From: Sphingomicrobium clamense | GTDB taxonomy: Bacteria; Pseudomonadota; Alphaproteobacteria; Sphingomonadales; Sphingomonadaceae | Reading direction: 5' to 3' | NCBI RefSeq assembly: GCF_019264355.1 | Contig: NZ_JAHVAH010000001.1 | Span: 604,001-668,000 of the forward strand | Length of the DNA stretch: 64,000 bases | Shown: positions 57,566-64,000 of the stretch, one piece after another | How the letters are laid out: every line of letters starts with the position of its first letter | Position numbering within the stretch: the first letter of the stretch is position 1 | The notes under the pieces: model-generated | The model's database searches: none | Told to the model about the DNA's origin: nothing | The model's input: the letters and a program-made list of their open reading frames with translations, nothing else | Program-made: the position numbers and the translations under genes

Positions 57566-58213
57566 ATGGACTTGGACTTGGTGGATCCACTGGATCCCGA
57601 TGCCTATTACACGTCGGCACGAGCATATCTGAGAAGAGCAAGAGAGGCGTTGAGGAAGAAAGATGTCAGGAATTTGTTCTACGCTGCCTTTGAATTGCGA
57701 TGCTGCGTGGAGGCACGGCAATTAGAGTATGCCGATGCCCTTGTTAAATTGCAGGGCAAAAAGATCAGGGCATGGAAAATATCTGAAACATACAATGCCA
57801 TTCAGGCCAATTCCGGGAATGGAAAGATTGTTCAGATGCAATTTCGGCAATCTGCCAATACTTTCGATCTCTTCCATGTCCCGGTCAGCGTGAACCTAAA
57901 GTCGAGCGCCGAAAAGTTGGGCGACTTTCTACACGCTAGAGAAGCCATGTTCCGCGTCGGTTCGACTGAGCACGAGCGGCTGCTTGCTCATGTCATTGAA
58001 ACTTACAGGCTGTCATGGCTTTGCTGCAAGGGAGATGCTTTGGTTCCGCCTCTCTTCGCAAACGACAGCCATGAGATTCACCCCCTACGCATTGAGCTCG
58101 ACCAAGAGATTAGGGAGAAGCTCTCAGACTTTTGTCTCGACGAAGGCAGCGAAGTGGAGTTTCAGGTCAAGTATCTCGATGAACCTCCAGCCGACTGGAT
58201 TGCGGAGTTCTGA
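57566..58213 (+). CDS. orphan protein of unknown function with anomalously low G+C
   Basis: 215 residues that I do not recognise. Mostly helical and charged: a helical start (YTSARAYLRRAREALRKK, FYAAFELRCCVEARQLEY), six cysteines, and an acidic strand-rich C-terminus ending PPADWIAEF. I see no signal peptide, membrane helix or catalytic motif. By hand count, 57661-57900 is about 45% G+C, far below neighbouring genes, and Arg/Leu/Ile codons AGA, AGG, TTA and ATA are frequent. This suggests recent acquisition of one gene, inserted 2 bp after ubiG without a visible mobile element. A helical pattern like HEPN proteins exists, but no RxxxxxH motif is clear. Confidence 0.75.
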   Translation: MDLDLVDPLDPDAYYTSARAYLRRAREALRKKDVRNLFYAAFELRCCVEARQLEYADALVKLQGKKIRAWKISETYNAIQANSGNGKIVQMQFRQSANTFDLFHVPVSVNLKSSAEKLGDFLHAREAMFRVGSTEHERLLAHVIETYRLSWLCCKGDALVPPLFANDSHEIHPLRIELDQEIREKLSDFCLDEGSEVEFQVKYLDEPPADWIAEF

Positions 58214-58215
58214 CA

Positions 58216-58887
58216 CTAGAAATCGACTTTGTCGTAATGCTTCGGCGGCACGATGCCGTCCATCCGTTCACCCAACAGCGGCCGGAAGCACGGGCGCGAC
58301 TTCATCACCGAGTACCAGTCCTTGGTCTGCTGGTGACCACGCCAGTCGAGGCCGCCGAGATAATCGATGACGCTCAGATGCGCGGCGGCGGTGAAGTCGG
58401 CGAGGCTAAGCGAGTTGCCTGCGAGCCAGCGGCGGTGGTCGAGTAGATAGTCGAAGTAGTCCATGTGCCCGTTGGCGACGCGCATGGCGTGGCGCAGGAC
58501 GTTGGTGTCGGGCGACTGGCTGTGCAGCACGCGCTTGAGCATCCGCTCGTTGAGCAGGGGCGCGACGACCTCGGCGAATAGCTTTTGGTCGAACCATTCG
58601 GTGAGCCGGCGGATTTCGGCGCGCGCGACCGCGTTGCCCTGGATCATCTGCGCCTTGTCGACCGTCTCGTCGAAATATTCGCAGATGGGCTGCGAGCCGA
58701 TCAGCGTGACACCGCGGTCGGGCTCGACCATGACCGGCGTCTCGCCCGCCGGATTGAGATCGACGAACTCGTCGCGGCGTTCCCACGGATTCTCGCGCTG
58801 CAATTCATGCGCAACGCCTTTCTCGCCCAGGACCAGGCGGACCTTGCGCGAAAAGGGACAGAGCGGGAATTGGAAGAGCTGCCACAT
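58216..58887 (-). CDS. glutathione S-transferase family protein
   Basis: 223 residues from the ATG at 58887 (MWQLFQFPLC). The thioredoxin-like N-terminal domain has LCPFSRKVRLVLGEK with Cys10 in the active-site region, and ETPVMVEPD and IGSQPICEYFDE for glutathione binding. The helical C-terminal domain has NSLSLADFTAAAHLSVIDYLGGLDW. The class is unclear (beta- or MaiA-like). It converges on the AT-rich orphan with a 2 bp gap. Confidence 0.87.
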   Translation of the reverse strand: MWQLFQFPLCPFSRKVRLVLGEKGVAHELQRENPWERRDEFVDLNPAGETPVMVEPDRGVTLIGSQPICEYFDETVDKAQMIQGNAVARAEIRRLTEWFDQKLFAEVVAPLLNERMLKRVLHSQSPDTNVLRHAMRVANGHMDYFDYLLDHRRWLAGNSLSLADFTAAAHLSVIDYLGGLDWRGHQQTKDWYSVMKSRPCFRPLLGERMDGIVPPKHYDKVDF

Positions 58888-58970
58888 GATGCGAGAGCCA
58901 TAAGAAGAAATGGCCGCGCCCGTCCATGGGGCGCAGCCACTTATCAACAGAAATTTAGCGGATCGACGCT

Positions 58971-59411
58971 TTAGCGGTCGTCGATGCCGGCGTCCTCGAT
59001 CGCTTCGGCCATATTGTCGGCAGTAGCGATCAGTACGGGGAGCATCAGCGCCATGGCGCGCACCGCGCCCTGCATCTGCTCACGATTCTGGACCATCGCC
59101 GCGCGGGTCTGGTGCGCGAGCATGTCGCGATCGACCTGGATCTCGTCGCCAAGTCGGCGCTCGGCTTCTTCCGCGGTCGGTGCGCGTCCCTCGATCGCGG
59201 CCTCCATCTGGCCGATCGGCATCGCTTCGACCACGGACAGCAGCGCAACCGCCATCGTCGCCATGCGGTCGGGCATGTCAGGATCGTTGAGGAGCGTGTC
59301 GAGCCCCTCTTCCATTTCCTCGACAATCACATCGGGATCGTCCTGCGCAAGGGCAGGGGTGGCAGTGGTCATTGCCGCGATACTGGCGGCCGCCATCAGG
59401 ATCGTTTTCAT
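58971..59411 (-). CDS. small exported protein of unknown function
   Basis: 146 residues from the ATG at 59411. The signal peptide (MKTILMAAASIAAMTTATPALA) is very similar to that of the gene upstream on the same strand. The mature protein is Met/Ala-rich and helical (MATMAVALLSVVEAM, MVQNREQMQGAVRAMALMLPVLIATADNMA), with an acidic start (DDPDVIVEEMEEGLD). It may be a diverged relative of the DUF2059-like neighbour. Function unknown. Confidence 0.65.
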   Translation of the reverse strand: MKTILMAAASIAAMTTATPALAQDDPDVIVEEMEEGLDTLLNDPDMPDRMATMAVALLSVVEAMPIGQMEAAIEGRAPTAEEAERRLGDEIQVDRDMLAHQTRAAMVQNREQMQGAVRAMALMLPVLIATADNMAEAIEDAGIDDR

Positions 59412-59489
59412 TCCCGCATACTCCGGAGAAATTACGCTGTATTTCAGGAGGATAGGGAAGAGGCTGCTGCGAGGCAAGCGGGCACGAAA

Positions 59490-59520
59490 AAGGCCGCGTC
59501 TCCCGAGGGAACGCGGCCTT
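59490..59520 (-). terminator. strong intrinsic terminator downstream of the DUF2059-like gene
   Basis: A perfect 10-bp stem AAGGCCGCGT / ACGCGGCCTT closes an 11-base loop. Read on the minus strand it ends in CCTTTTT, a classical Rho-independent terminator, 18 bp past the stop at 59538. It separates the two exported-protein genes, so the downstream one needs its own promoter. Confidence 0.85.
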
Positions 59521-59537
59521 TCTTCCTATAAGGAGCC

Positions 59538-60476
59538 CTAGAGTTCGGCGGCCTTTGCGCGCAGCGCGGCGGCTTCTTCGAGAATCTCGGCGGCATGCGC
59601 TTCGAGCTCTTCGGCCTCGGCGATCAGTTCTTCCGCCGTCGGCTCCTTGTCCTCGGCAGCTTCTTCGCCTTCGCCCTCATCCTCGTCTTCGGGGAACATG
59701 GGCGGCAGGTGCGCCATGCGCGCGTCCATCTTCTCGACCAGCGCGGGCATGCCCTCGATATAGGCAGGGGCCGAGGCGATCATCGCCTTGAAGTAGGCGG
59801 GGTCGAAGCTCATCACCCACTGCTCCTTGGCATATTTCTGGCCCGTCGGGGTCGCGGCGAAGGCAGCAATGGCGGCCAGTTCCTGGTCGTCGAAGCGACG
59901 CGCGAACGCTTCGGCGAAAGCCTTGCGCATTTCGGGTTCGGCGGCGGCGAACATCGGGGGGAGTTCCTCGTTGAGGACCTCGCGCGCGATGGTGATGCGC
60001 TCTTCGAGATGCTCGTCCTGCGCACCGAGCATGTCGATCAGGCGTTGGTCCTCGAACATGGCGAGCATGCCCTTGGCCATCTGCTCGGGGCCCGGCTGCA
60101 TCGGGTTGGCGGCTTCTTCCTCGCCCTCGGCGTCGCCCTCTTCGCCTTCCATGGTCGCTTCGATTTCCTCGATCGCGCCCACCATGTCGGCGATGTCGTC
60201 CACCGCGTCCATGAGGCCGTATTTTTCGACCAGCTCGCCGATCGGGGTGTAGAGCAACTCGTCGGCGAAGGTCCCGGCGAGATAGTTGACCATGTACTGG
60301 CTGTTGCCCTGCGGCCAGTAGGCGTCGACCGCACCCAGCGCGAGCGCGTAGCGCGCATCGCTCATTTCGACCGCAACGGTCTCGACCGCCGCGTCCTGCG
60401 GCACGTCGGCCGCGAGCGCCGGCGTGGCAACGGTCATGGCAATGCCGCTCGCCGCGGCAAGGATCAGTTTCTTCAT
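59538..60476 (-). CDS. DUF2059-like exported protein with acidic repeats
   Basis: 312 residues. The signal peptide (MKKLILAAASGIAMTVATPALA) is followed by an acidic insert (EGEEGDAEGEEEAA, about 110-125). The region FAEAFARRFDDQELAAIAAFAATPTGQKY (about 185-215) matches the DUF2059 core. The C-terminus is an Ala/Glu coiled coil rich in acidic residues. Function unknown; periplasmic location inferred. A promoter-like AT-rich patch precedes it, and a strong terminator follows. Confidence 0.78.
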   Translation of the reverse strand: MKKLILAAASGIAMTVATPALAADVPQDAAVETVAVEMSDARYALALGAVDAYWPQGNSQYMVNYLAGTFADELLYTPIGELVEKYGLMDAVDDIADMVGAIEEIEATMEGEEGDAEGEEEAANPMQPGPEQMAKGMLAMFEDQRLIDMLGAQDEHLEERITIAREVLNEELPPMFAAAEPEMRKAFAEAFARRFDDQELAAIAAFAATPTGQKYAKEQWVMSFDPAYFKAMIASAPAYIEGMPALVEKMDARMAHLPPMFPEDEDEGEGEEAAEDKEPTAEELIAEAEELEAHAAEILEEAAALRAKAAEL

Positions 60477-60504
60477 TGGATTCCCCCAAAGGATTTAAGC
60501 GTGT

Positions 60505-60535
60505 TACTAATATAATACGGTGAGATTTTTGTCCA
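60505..60535 (-). promoter_or_regulatory. candidate sigma-70-type promoter of the DUF2059-like gene
   Basis: On the minus strand TGGACA (60535-60530) is followed after about 15-17 bases by an AT-rich hexamer (TATATT or TATTAG) in an otherwise GC-rich region, 29-59 bp upstream of the start codon. The -35 differs from TTGACA at one base. Spacing is ambiguous. Confidence 0.35.
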
Positions 60536-60554
60536 GTCCCCGTAAGGAGCTAAA

Positions 60555-61382
60555 TCAGATCGCGCCGAGCCAAACAAGCGCCGCGCCGCCGACGAGGATA
60601 CGATACCAGGCGAATGGTGCAAATCCGTAACGGGTCACGATCGCCATGAAAGCTTTGACGACGATGTAGGCGACCACGAAGCTGACCAGCGCGCCGAGGC
60701 CGATCCACTGCAGGCCCTCCATGGTGATTTCGTCGCGTGCCTTGAACATCTGCAGTGCCGTGGCGCCGGTGAGCGTGGGAACGGCAAGGAAGAAGCTGAA
60801 CTCGGCGGCGGTCTTGCGGTCGACCCCCATCGCCATCGCGCCCATGATGGTCGCGCCCGAGCGGCTAACGCCCGGGATCATGGCAAGGCATTGGACGAGG
60901 CCGATCTTGAGCGACTTGGCAAAGCTCATGGTGGCGACCGCGCCGCCGACCTGGTCTTCGGGAATGTCGGGACGCGCGGGCGGGTTAGCCCATTTCTCGA
61001 TCACTAGGATGGCAATGCCGCCGATAATCAGCGCCCAGGCAACGACCACGGCATTTTCGAGCAGGGCGTCGATCTGGCTGCCCAGGGCAAGGCCGAGCAC
61101 GACGGCCGGGAAGAAGGCGGTCAAGAGGTTGCGCGTGAAGGCGATGGCGCCCGCGCTCCGTTCGAACAGGCCGGTTAGCACGCCCCAGAAGGTCTTCCAG
61201 TAGAGGATGACGACCGCAAGGATCGCGCCCGGCTGGATCGCGATGTTGAACAGCGCCCATTCCTCCGCCTCGAAACCCAGCAGTTCGGTGGCGAGAATGA
61301 GGTGGCCGGTCGAGGAGACGGGCAGATATTCGGTGAGCCCCTCGACGATGCCGAGGATGATGACGAGCAGGAAAGTCGACAT
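60555..61382 (-). CDS. uppP: undecaprenyl-diphosphate phosphatase UppP (BacA)
   Basis: 275 residues, seven to eight membrane helices. The signature EGLTEYLPVSSTGHLIL (14-30), with its catalytic Glu and the SSTGH motif, and the second motif MIPGVSRSGATI with Arg and Ser are intact. It recycles undecaprenyl phosphate for cell-wall synthesis and confers bacitracin tolerance. It lies 6 bp after the NDUFA9-like gene on the same strand. Confidence 0.95.
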   Translation of the reverse strand: MSTFLLVIILGIVEGLTEYLPVSSTGHLILATELLGFEAEEWALFNIAIQPGAILAVVILYWKTFWGVLTGLFERSAGAIAFTRNLLTAFFPAVVLGLALGSQIDALLENAVVVAWALIIGGIAILVIEKWANPPARPDIPEDQVGGAVATMSFAKSLKIGLVQCLAMIPGVSRSGATIMGAMAMGVDRKTAAEFSFFLAVPTLTGATALQMFKARDEITMEGLQWIGLGALVSFVVAYIVVKAFMAIVTRYGFAPFAWYRILVGGAALVWLGAI

Positions 61383-61388
61383 GGAAGG

Positions 61389-62339
61389 TTATGCGTTCTC
61401 GCTGGACCGGCGATGCGCGAAGCGACCGCCCGGGGTGAAGCGCCCGAGCCATCGCGGGGCGATGGTCTCGAGCTTGGACGGGTCGACGCCGAACGCCTTC
61501 ACCCACTTGTTGTTGGCCGCGACATTATCGGACTGCAGCATGATCCACTGGTCGCGTGTGATCGGCGCGCCGGGGAGGAAGCCGAACTTGCTCATCAGGC
61601 TGCCCGCCGCATCGGGGAGGTCGACGATGGCGGGCGAGAGGCCGGCCATGTCGGCGATCTTGCGGTTGAGTTCGTGCATGGTGAGGACTTCGGGCCCGCC
61701 GACCTCATAGCTCTTGCCGCCATGCGTCTTGGGATCGAGCGCGGCGCCCGCGATGGCCAGTGCAAGGTCGCGGACCCACACGGGCTGGAATTTCGTCTCG
61801 GGCTTGAGCACCGGAAGCATGGGGAAGCGCGCGAGGCTGGCGAAGCGGTTGGTGAAGTCGTCATTCGCGCCGAACACGACGCTCGGCTTGATGATGGTCG
61901 CGCCCTTATAGGCCTTGCGGACCGCCTGCTCGCCCAGCGCCTTGGTGCGCGAGTAGTGGCTTTCGCTTTCCTCGTCGACGCCGATCGCCGACAAGTGGAC
62001 CAGCGAGGAGGCACCGGCCTTCTTTGCAGCTTCGGCGATATTCTTCGCGCCGGTGACGTGGATGGCGTCGAGATTACCGTCGAATGTACCGACCAGGTTG
62101 ATGACCGCATCCGCGCCCTCGACCGCGCGCGCGACCGTGTCGGGGCGGGTGATGTCGGCTGCCATCAGCATGACCTGTCCGACCCCGCCCAATGGCTGGA
62201 GGTCGTGCGCGCGCTTGGGATGGCGCTGCGCCACGCGGAGGCGGACGCCCTGCTTGAGCAGCGCTTCGCACACCGGCATGCCGATAAAGCCGCCGCCTCC
62301 GAAGACGGTCACGATGCGGTTCGAGTTGGTCATGGTCAT
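61389..62339 (-). CDS. complex I NDUFA9-like NAD(P)-binding protein
   Basis: 316 residues, atypical SDR. The dinucleotide motif is VFGGGGFIG (12-20), then LVHLSAIGVDEESESHYSRTKALGEQAV with the Tyr-x3-Lys and FQPVWVRDLALAI. This is the NDUFA9/39-kDa-subunit-like family, found beside or as an accessory of complex I in alphaproteobacteria, with NADPH bound but no clear catalysis. No nuo gene is in the window. The second ATG at 62333 (MTNSNR) is an alternative start. Confidence 0.88.
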   Translation of the reverse strand: MTMTNSNRIVTVFGGGGFIGMPVCEALLKQGVRLRVAQRHPKRAHDLQPLGGVGQVMLMAADITRPDTVARAVEGADAVINLVGTFDGNLDAIHVTGAKNIAEAAKKAGASSLVHLSAIGVDEESESHYSRTKALGEQAVRKAYKGATIIKPSVVFGANDDFTNRFASLARFPMLPVLKPETKFQPVWVRDLALAIAGAALDPKTHGGKSYEVGGPEVLTMHELNRKIADMAGLSPAIVDLPDAAGSLMSKFGFLPGAPITRDQWIMLQSDNVAANNKWVKAFGVDPSKLETIAPRWLGRFTPGGRFAHRRSSENA

Positions 62340-62407
62340 ATCCCGACAACGGCTGAAATGCGTTGGCGCTCCTTTTCCCGAGACGGCCCCCTAATGCAAG
62401 GGGGTCT

Positions 62408-63748
62408 TCAGGGCGTGGCGGGCACGTCGGGGACGGGCTCCGCCTCGACCTGCTCGGTGTCGTGCTCCACCGCCTCGACCGCCGCGACCGACTTATACGG
62501 GAATTTGGCGACAAGGGCGATGACGGCGGCAACCGCCATGGCACCGCCGACCGCGAAGTAGATCAGCTCCGGCTCGTAGGCGGCGGCAATTCCGCCCGCG
62601 ACCCCGGCGCCGATCGGGCGGCCGAGATTGCCGACCGCCATGTAGATGGTGAACTGGGTCGCGGCGACCGACGGATTGCACAGGCGCATCGCGATCGGGA
62701 TGAAGGTGACCTGGATCAGCACGCCGAGCAGGCCCCACAGGAAGAGGAGCGGGTAGAGCATGTTATTGTCGGTCCAGCTGCCGCGCATGAGCGCGAAGCC
62801 GACCGCGACCGCGGCGAACAGACCGAGCAGGACCGGGAAGACGCGCGGCTCGCCGATCTTGGAGATGGCCCAGCCGCCGACCGTCATGGCGATGAACCCG
62901 CTGATGAGGCCGAAGCCGGAGACGGCATTGGTATGCTCGGTCACCGACCAGTCGGAGATTTGCTGGGTGAGGATGGGGTGGAAAGCGTCGGCGACGCCAT
63001 TGGCACCCGCGGCGACCATCATGCACACGGCGAGCGCGATGCTCATCGGAACGAGGATGGCCTTGATGCTGGTGAGAACCAGCGGGCCCCAAGCCTCGAC
63101 CTGGATATTGAGGTTGCGCGGGTGGGCGGTGCCTTCGTTCCAGGGGAAGCGCTTCTCGCCCTCGCGCTCCTTGACCAGCATGCCGAGCAGGAGGACGACG
63201 CCGACGGCGGTCGCGGCGGCGAGGTAGGCGGCGGACGCGCCGACATTTTCGAGCAATTGTCCCCCGACGATGCCCGACACCGACATGCCGATCAGGCCCG
63301 AGCCGAACATGAGGCCAGCGGCAATCGAGCGCTCGTCCTCGCGCAGGATGTCGACCGCGAGCCCGTCGATGCCGACATCCTGCGTCGAGGCGCCGAAGCC
63401 CGCGATGAGGCCGAGCAGCGACAGCATGGCAATGTCGTCGGCAGGCGGATTGATAATGGCGGAGACGAGGAAGGTCGCCATCAGGATGGACTGCGCACCA
63501 ATGATCCAGGCGCGGCGGCGACCCATCGGCAGATAGGTGTAGCGGTCCATGACGAAGGCCGTGATCCACTTCCAGATCCAGAAGGTCATATAGGAGGCTG
63601 CGACCCCGGCGGTCTGCAACGCGGTCCCGCCGTTCGCCGCGACCCAGGCGGGCAGCGCGACGAGGAACAGGCCGTTGGGCACGCCTTGGGTGAAATAAAA
63701 TGCCGCCATCATACCCAGGCGCAACGGCTTGTTTTGGTCCAGGATCAT
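62408..63748 (-). CDS. AmpG-like MFS transporter (PAT family)
   Basis: 446 residues, twelve predicted membrane helices. Early blocks FYFTQGVPNGLF, WKWITAFVMDRYTYLPMGRRRAWI and GASTQDVGIDGLAVDIL resemble AmpG / PAT transporters, which import muropeptides or acyl-CoA. The C-terminus is a short acidic, Pro/Val-rich tail. The ligand is not certain; import of anhydro-muropeptides is the AmpG role linked to beta-lactamase induction. It is 68 bp upstream of the NDUFA9-like gene. Confidence 0.78.
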   Translation of the reverse strand: MILDQNKPLRLGMMAAFYFTQGVPNGLFLVALPAWVAANGGTALQTAGVAASYMTFWIWKWITAFVMDRYTYLPMGRRRAWIIGAQSILMATFLVSAIINPPADDIAMLSLLGLIAGFGASTQDVGIDGLAVDILREDERSIAAGLMFGSGLIGMSVSGIVGGQLLENVGASAAYLAAATAVGVVLLLGMLVKEREGEKRFPWNEGTAHPRNLNIQVEAWGPLVLTSIKAILVPMSIALAVCMMVAAGANGVADAFHPILTQQISDWSVTEHTNAVSGFGLISGFIAMTVGGWAISKIGEPRVFPVLLGLFAAVAVGFALMRGSWTDNNMLYPLLFLWGLLGVLIQVTFIPIAMRLCNPSVAATQFTIYMAVGNLGRPIGAGVAGGIAAAYEPELIYFAVGGAMAVAAVIALVAKFPYKSVAAVEAVEHDTEQVEAEPVPDVPATP

Positions 63749-63824
63749 GTGGGCCTCCCTCCCGATGTCTCGGCGGGACGATGGCCGGAGCGTGGGGAAA
63801 AGGCAAATGCGGCGACGGAAGCAG

Positions 63825-63853
63825 TTGACAGAATCGGCGCGTACGCCCTAAGC
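63825..63853 (+). promoter_or_regulatory. candidate promoter of tRNA-Leu
   Basis: A perfect TTGACA at 63825-63830 followed after 17 bases by CCTAAG (63848-63853), about 29 bp before the tRNA 5' end. The -10 is poor, but strong -35 boxes with weak -10s are common for stable-RNA genes in this group. Confidence 0.45.
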
Positions 63854-63881
63854 GCCGCCCCCTACCGAGCGATGCTCCTGT

Positions 63882-63968
63882 GCCCAGGTGGCGGAATTGG
63901 TAGACGCACCGTCTTCAGGTGGCGGCGCTCGAAAGGGCGTGGAGGTTCGAGTCCTCTCCTGGGCACCA
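63882..63968 (+). tRNA. tRNA-Leu (anticodon CAG)
   Basis: 87 nt including the encoded CCA. Acceptor stem GCCCAGG pairs with CCTGGGC; the D-arm has GGAATTGGTAGAC, a long variable arm (class II) is present, and the T-arm is GGTTCGAGTCC. The anticodon stem CCGTC/GGCGG gives loop TTCAGGT and anticodon CAG, reading the common CUG codon. The remaining 32 bases of the window hold nothing recognisable. Confidence 0.96.
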
Positions 63969-64000
63969 TTTCAAATCGGATTTGGATTGTTGGCTTTTAG

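Noticed and set aside
57566..58213. Assigning the AT-rich orphan to the HEPN/Abi families
   Set aside because: The helix pattern is suggestive, but I find no clear R-x4-6-H motif and cannot run a profile search, so no family is claimed.
63882..63968. tRNA with anticodon TCA (selenocysteine-like)
   Set aside because: Shifting the loop by one base gives poor stem pairing; the CAG reading closes a five-pair stem and fits a class II leucine tRNA.

Overview
This 64 kb window looks like an ordinary chromosomal stretch of a high-GC alphaproteobacterium of the order Sphingomonadales (Sphingomonas / Sphingomicrobium / Erythrobacter-like). The evidence is strong third-position G/C, frequent GTG and TTG starts, tight 1-20 bp gene spacing with many ATGA overlaps, and lineage-typical genes (the yajC-secD-secF-bamD-recN-ligA string, dciA next to mutY, a CycM-like membrane cytochrome c, an NDUFA9-like SDR, and a gene-transfer-agent-type lysin/holin pair). 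I see no integrase, transposase, IS element, CRISPR array or rRNA. The genus assignment is inference.

Layout. 1-5.9 kb: the 5' part of an M20 peptidase, a GH108 muramidase plus 3TM holin, two alpha/beta hydrolases, hslVU and a DUF2459 protein. 6.0-14.7 kb: tRNA-Pro(GGG) with an elaborate inverted repeat at its 3' end, then yajC-secD-secF, bamD, recN, a dienelactone hydrolase, ligA and a 44-residue membrane peptide. 14.7-20 kb (minus strand): an SDR / subclass B3 metallo-beta-lactamase / prmA operon, and two tandem cytoplasmic chemoreceptors. 20-26.3 kb: sdhCDA without sdhB, creD, a LOG-family protein, a DUF1801 protein and cytochrome c. 26.3-32.1 kb: mutY divergent from dciA, then a Dsb-like lipoprotein and smc. 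32.1-39.8 kb: a Fur-box-preceded TonB-dependent receptor, a putative DNA-repair module (DUF4130-UdgX fusion, hemerythrin, radical SAM), a DUF885 metallohydrolase and a small secreted protein.

39.9-44.9 kb (minus strand): a tightly packed operon nadD-rsfS-rlmH-envC-ctpA-dsbB-coq7 (NAD synthesis, ribosome maturation, envelope proteolysis, disulfide oxidation, ubiquinone hydroxylation). 45-53.4 kb: a DUF3667 protein, then ptsP, a RodZ-like protein, cpoB, tilS and ftsH on the minus strand. 53.6-58.9 kb: two tandem hemerythrin-like genes, a nitronate-monooxygenase-like oxidoreductase, lysC, ubiG, an anomalously AT-rich orphan gene and a GST. 59-64 kb: two small exported proteins, uppP, an NDUFA9-like SDR, an AmpG-like transporter and tRNA-Leu(CAG).

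Most of the window is housekeeping. The parts most worth a second look are the UdgX/DUF4130-hemerythrin-radical SAM cluster, a full-length B3 metallo-beta-lactamase with all its zinc ligands, the AT-rich orphan beside ubiG, the nearly identical tandem chemoreceptor cores, the GTA-type lysis pair, and four convergent gene pairs that share one CTAG as both stop codons.
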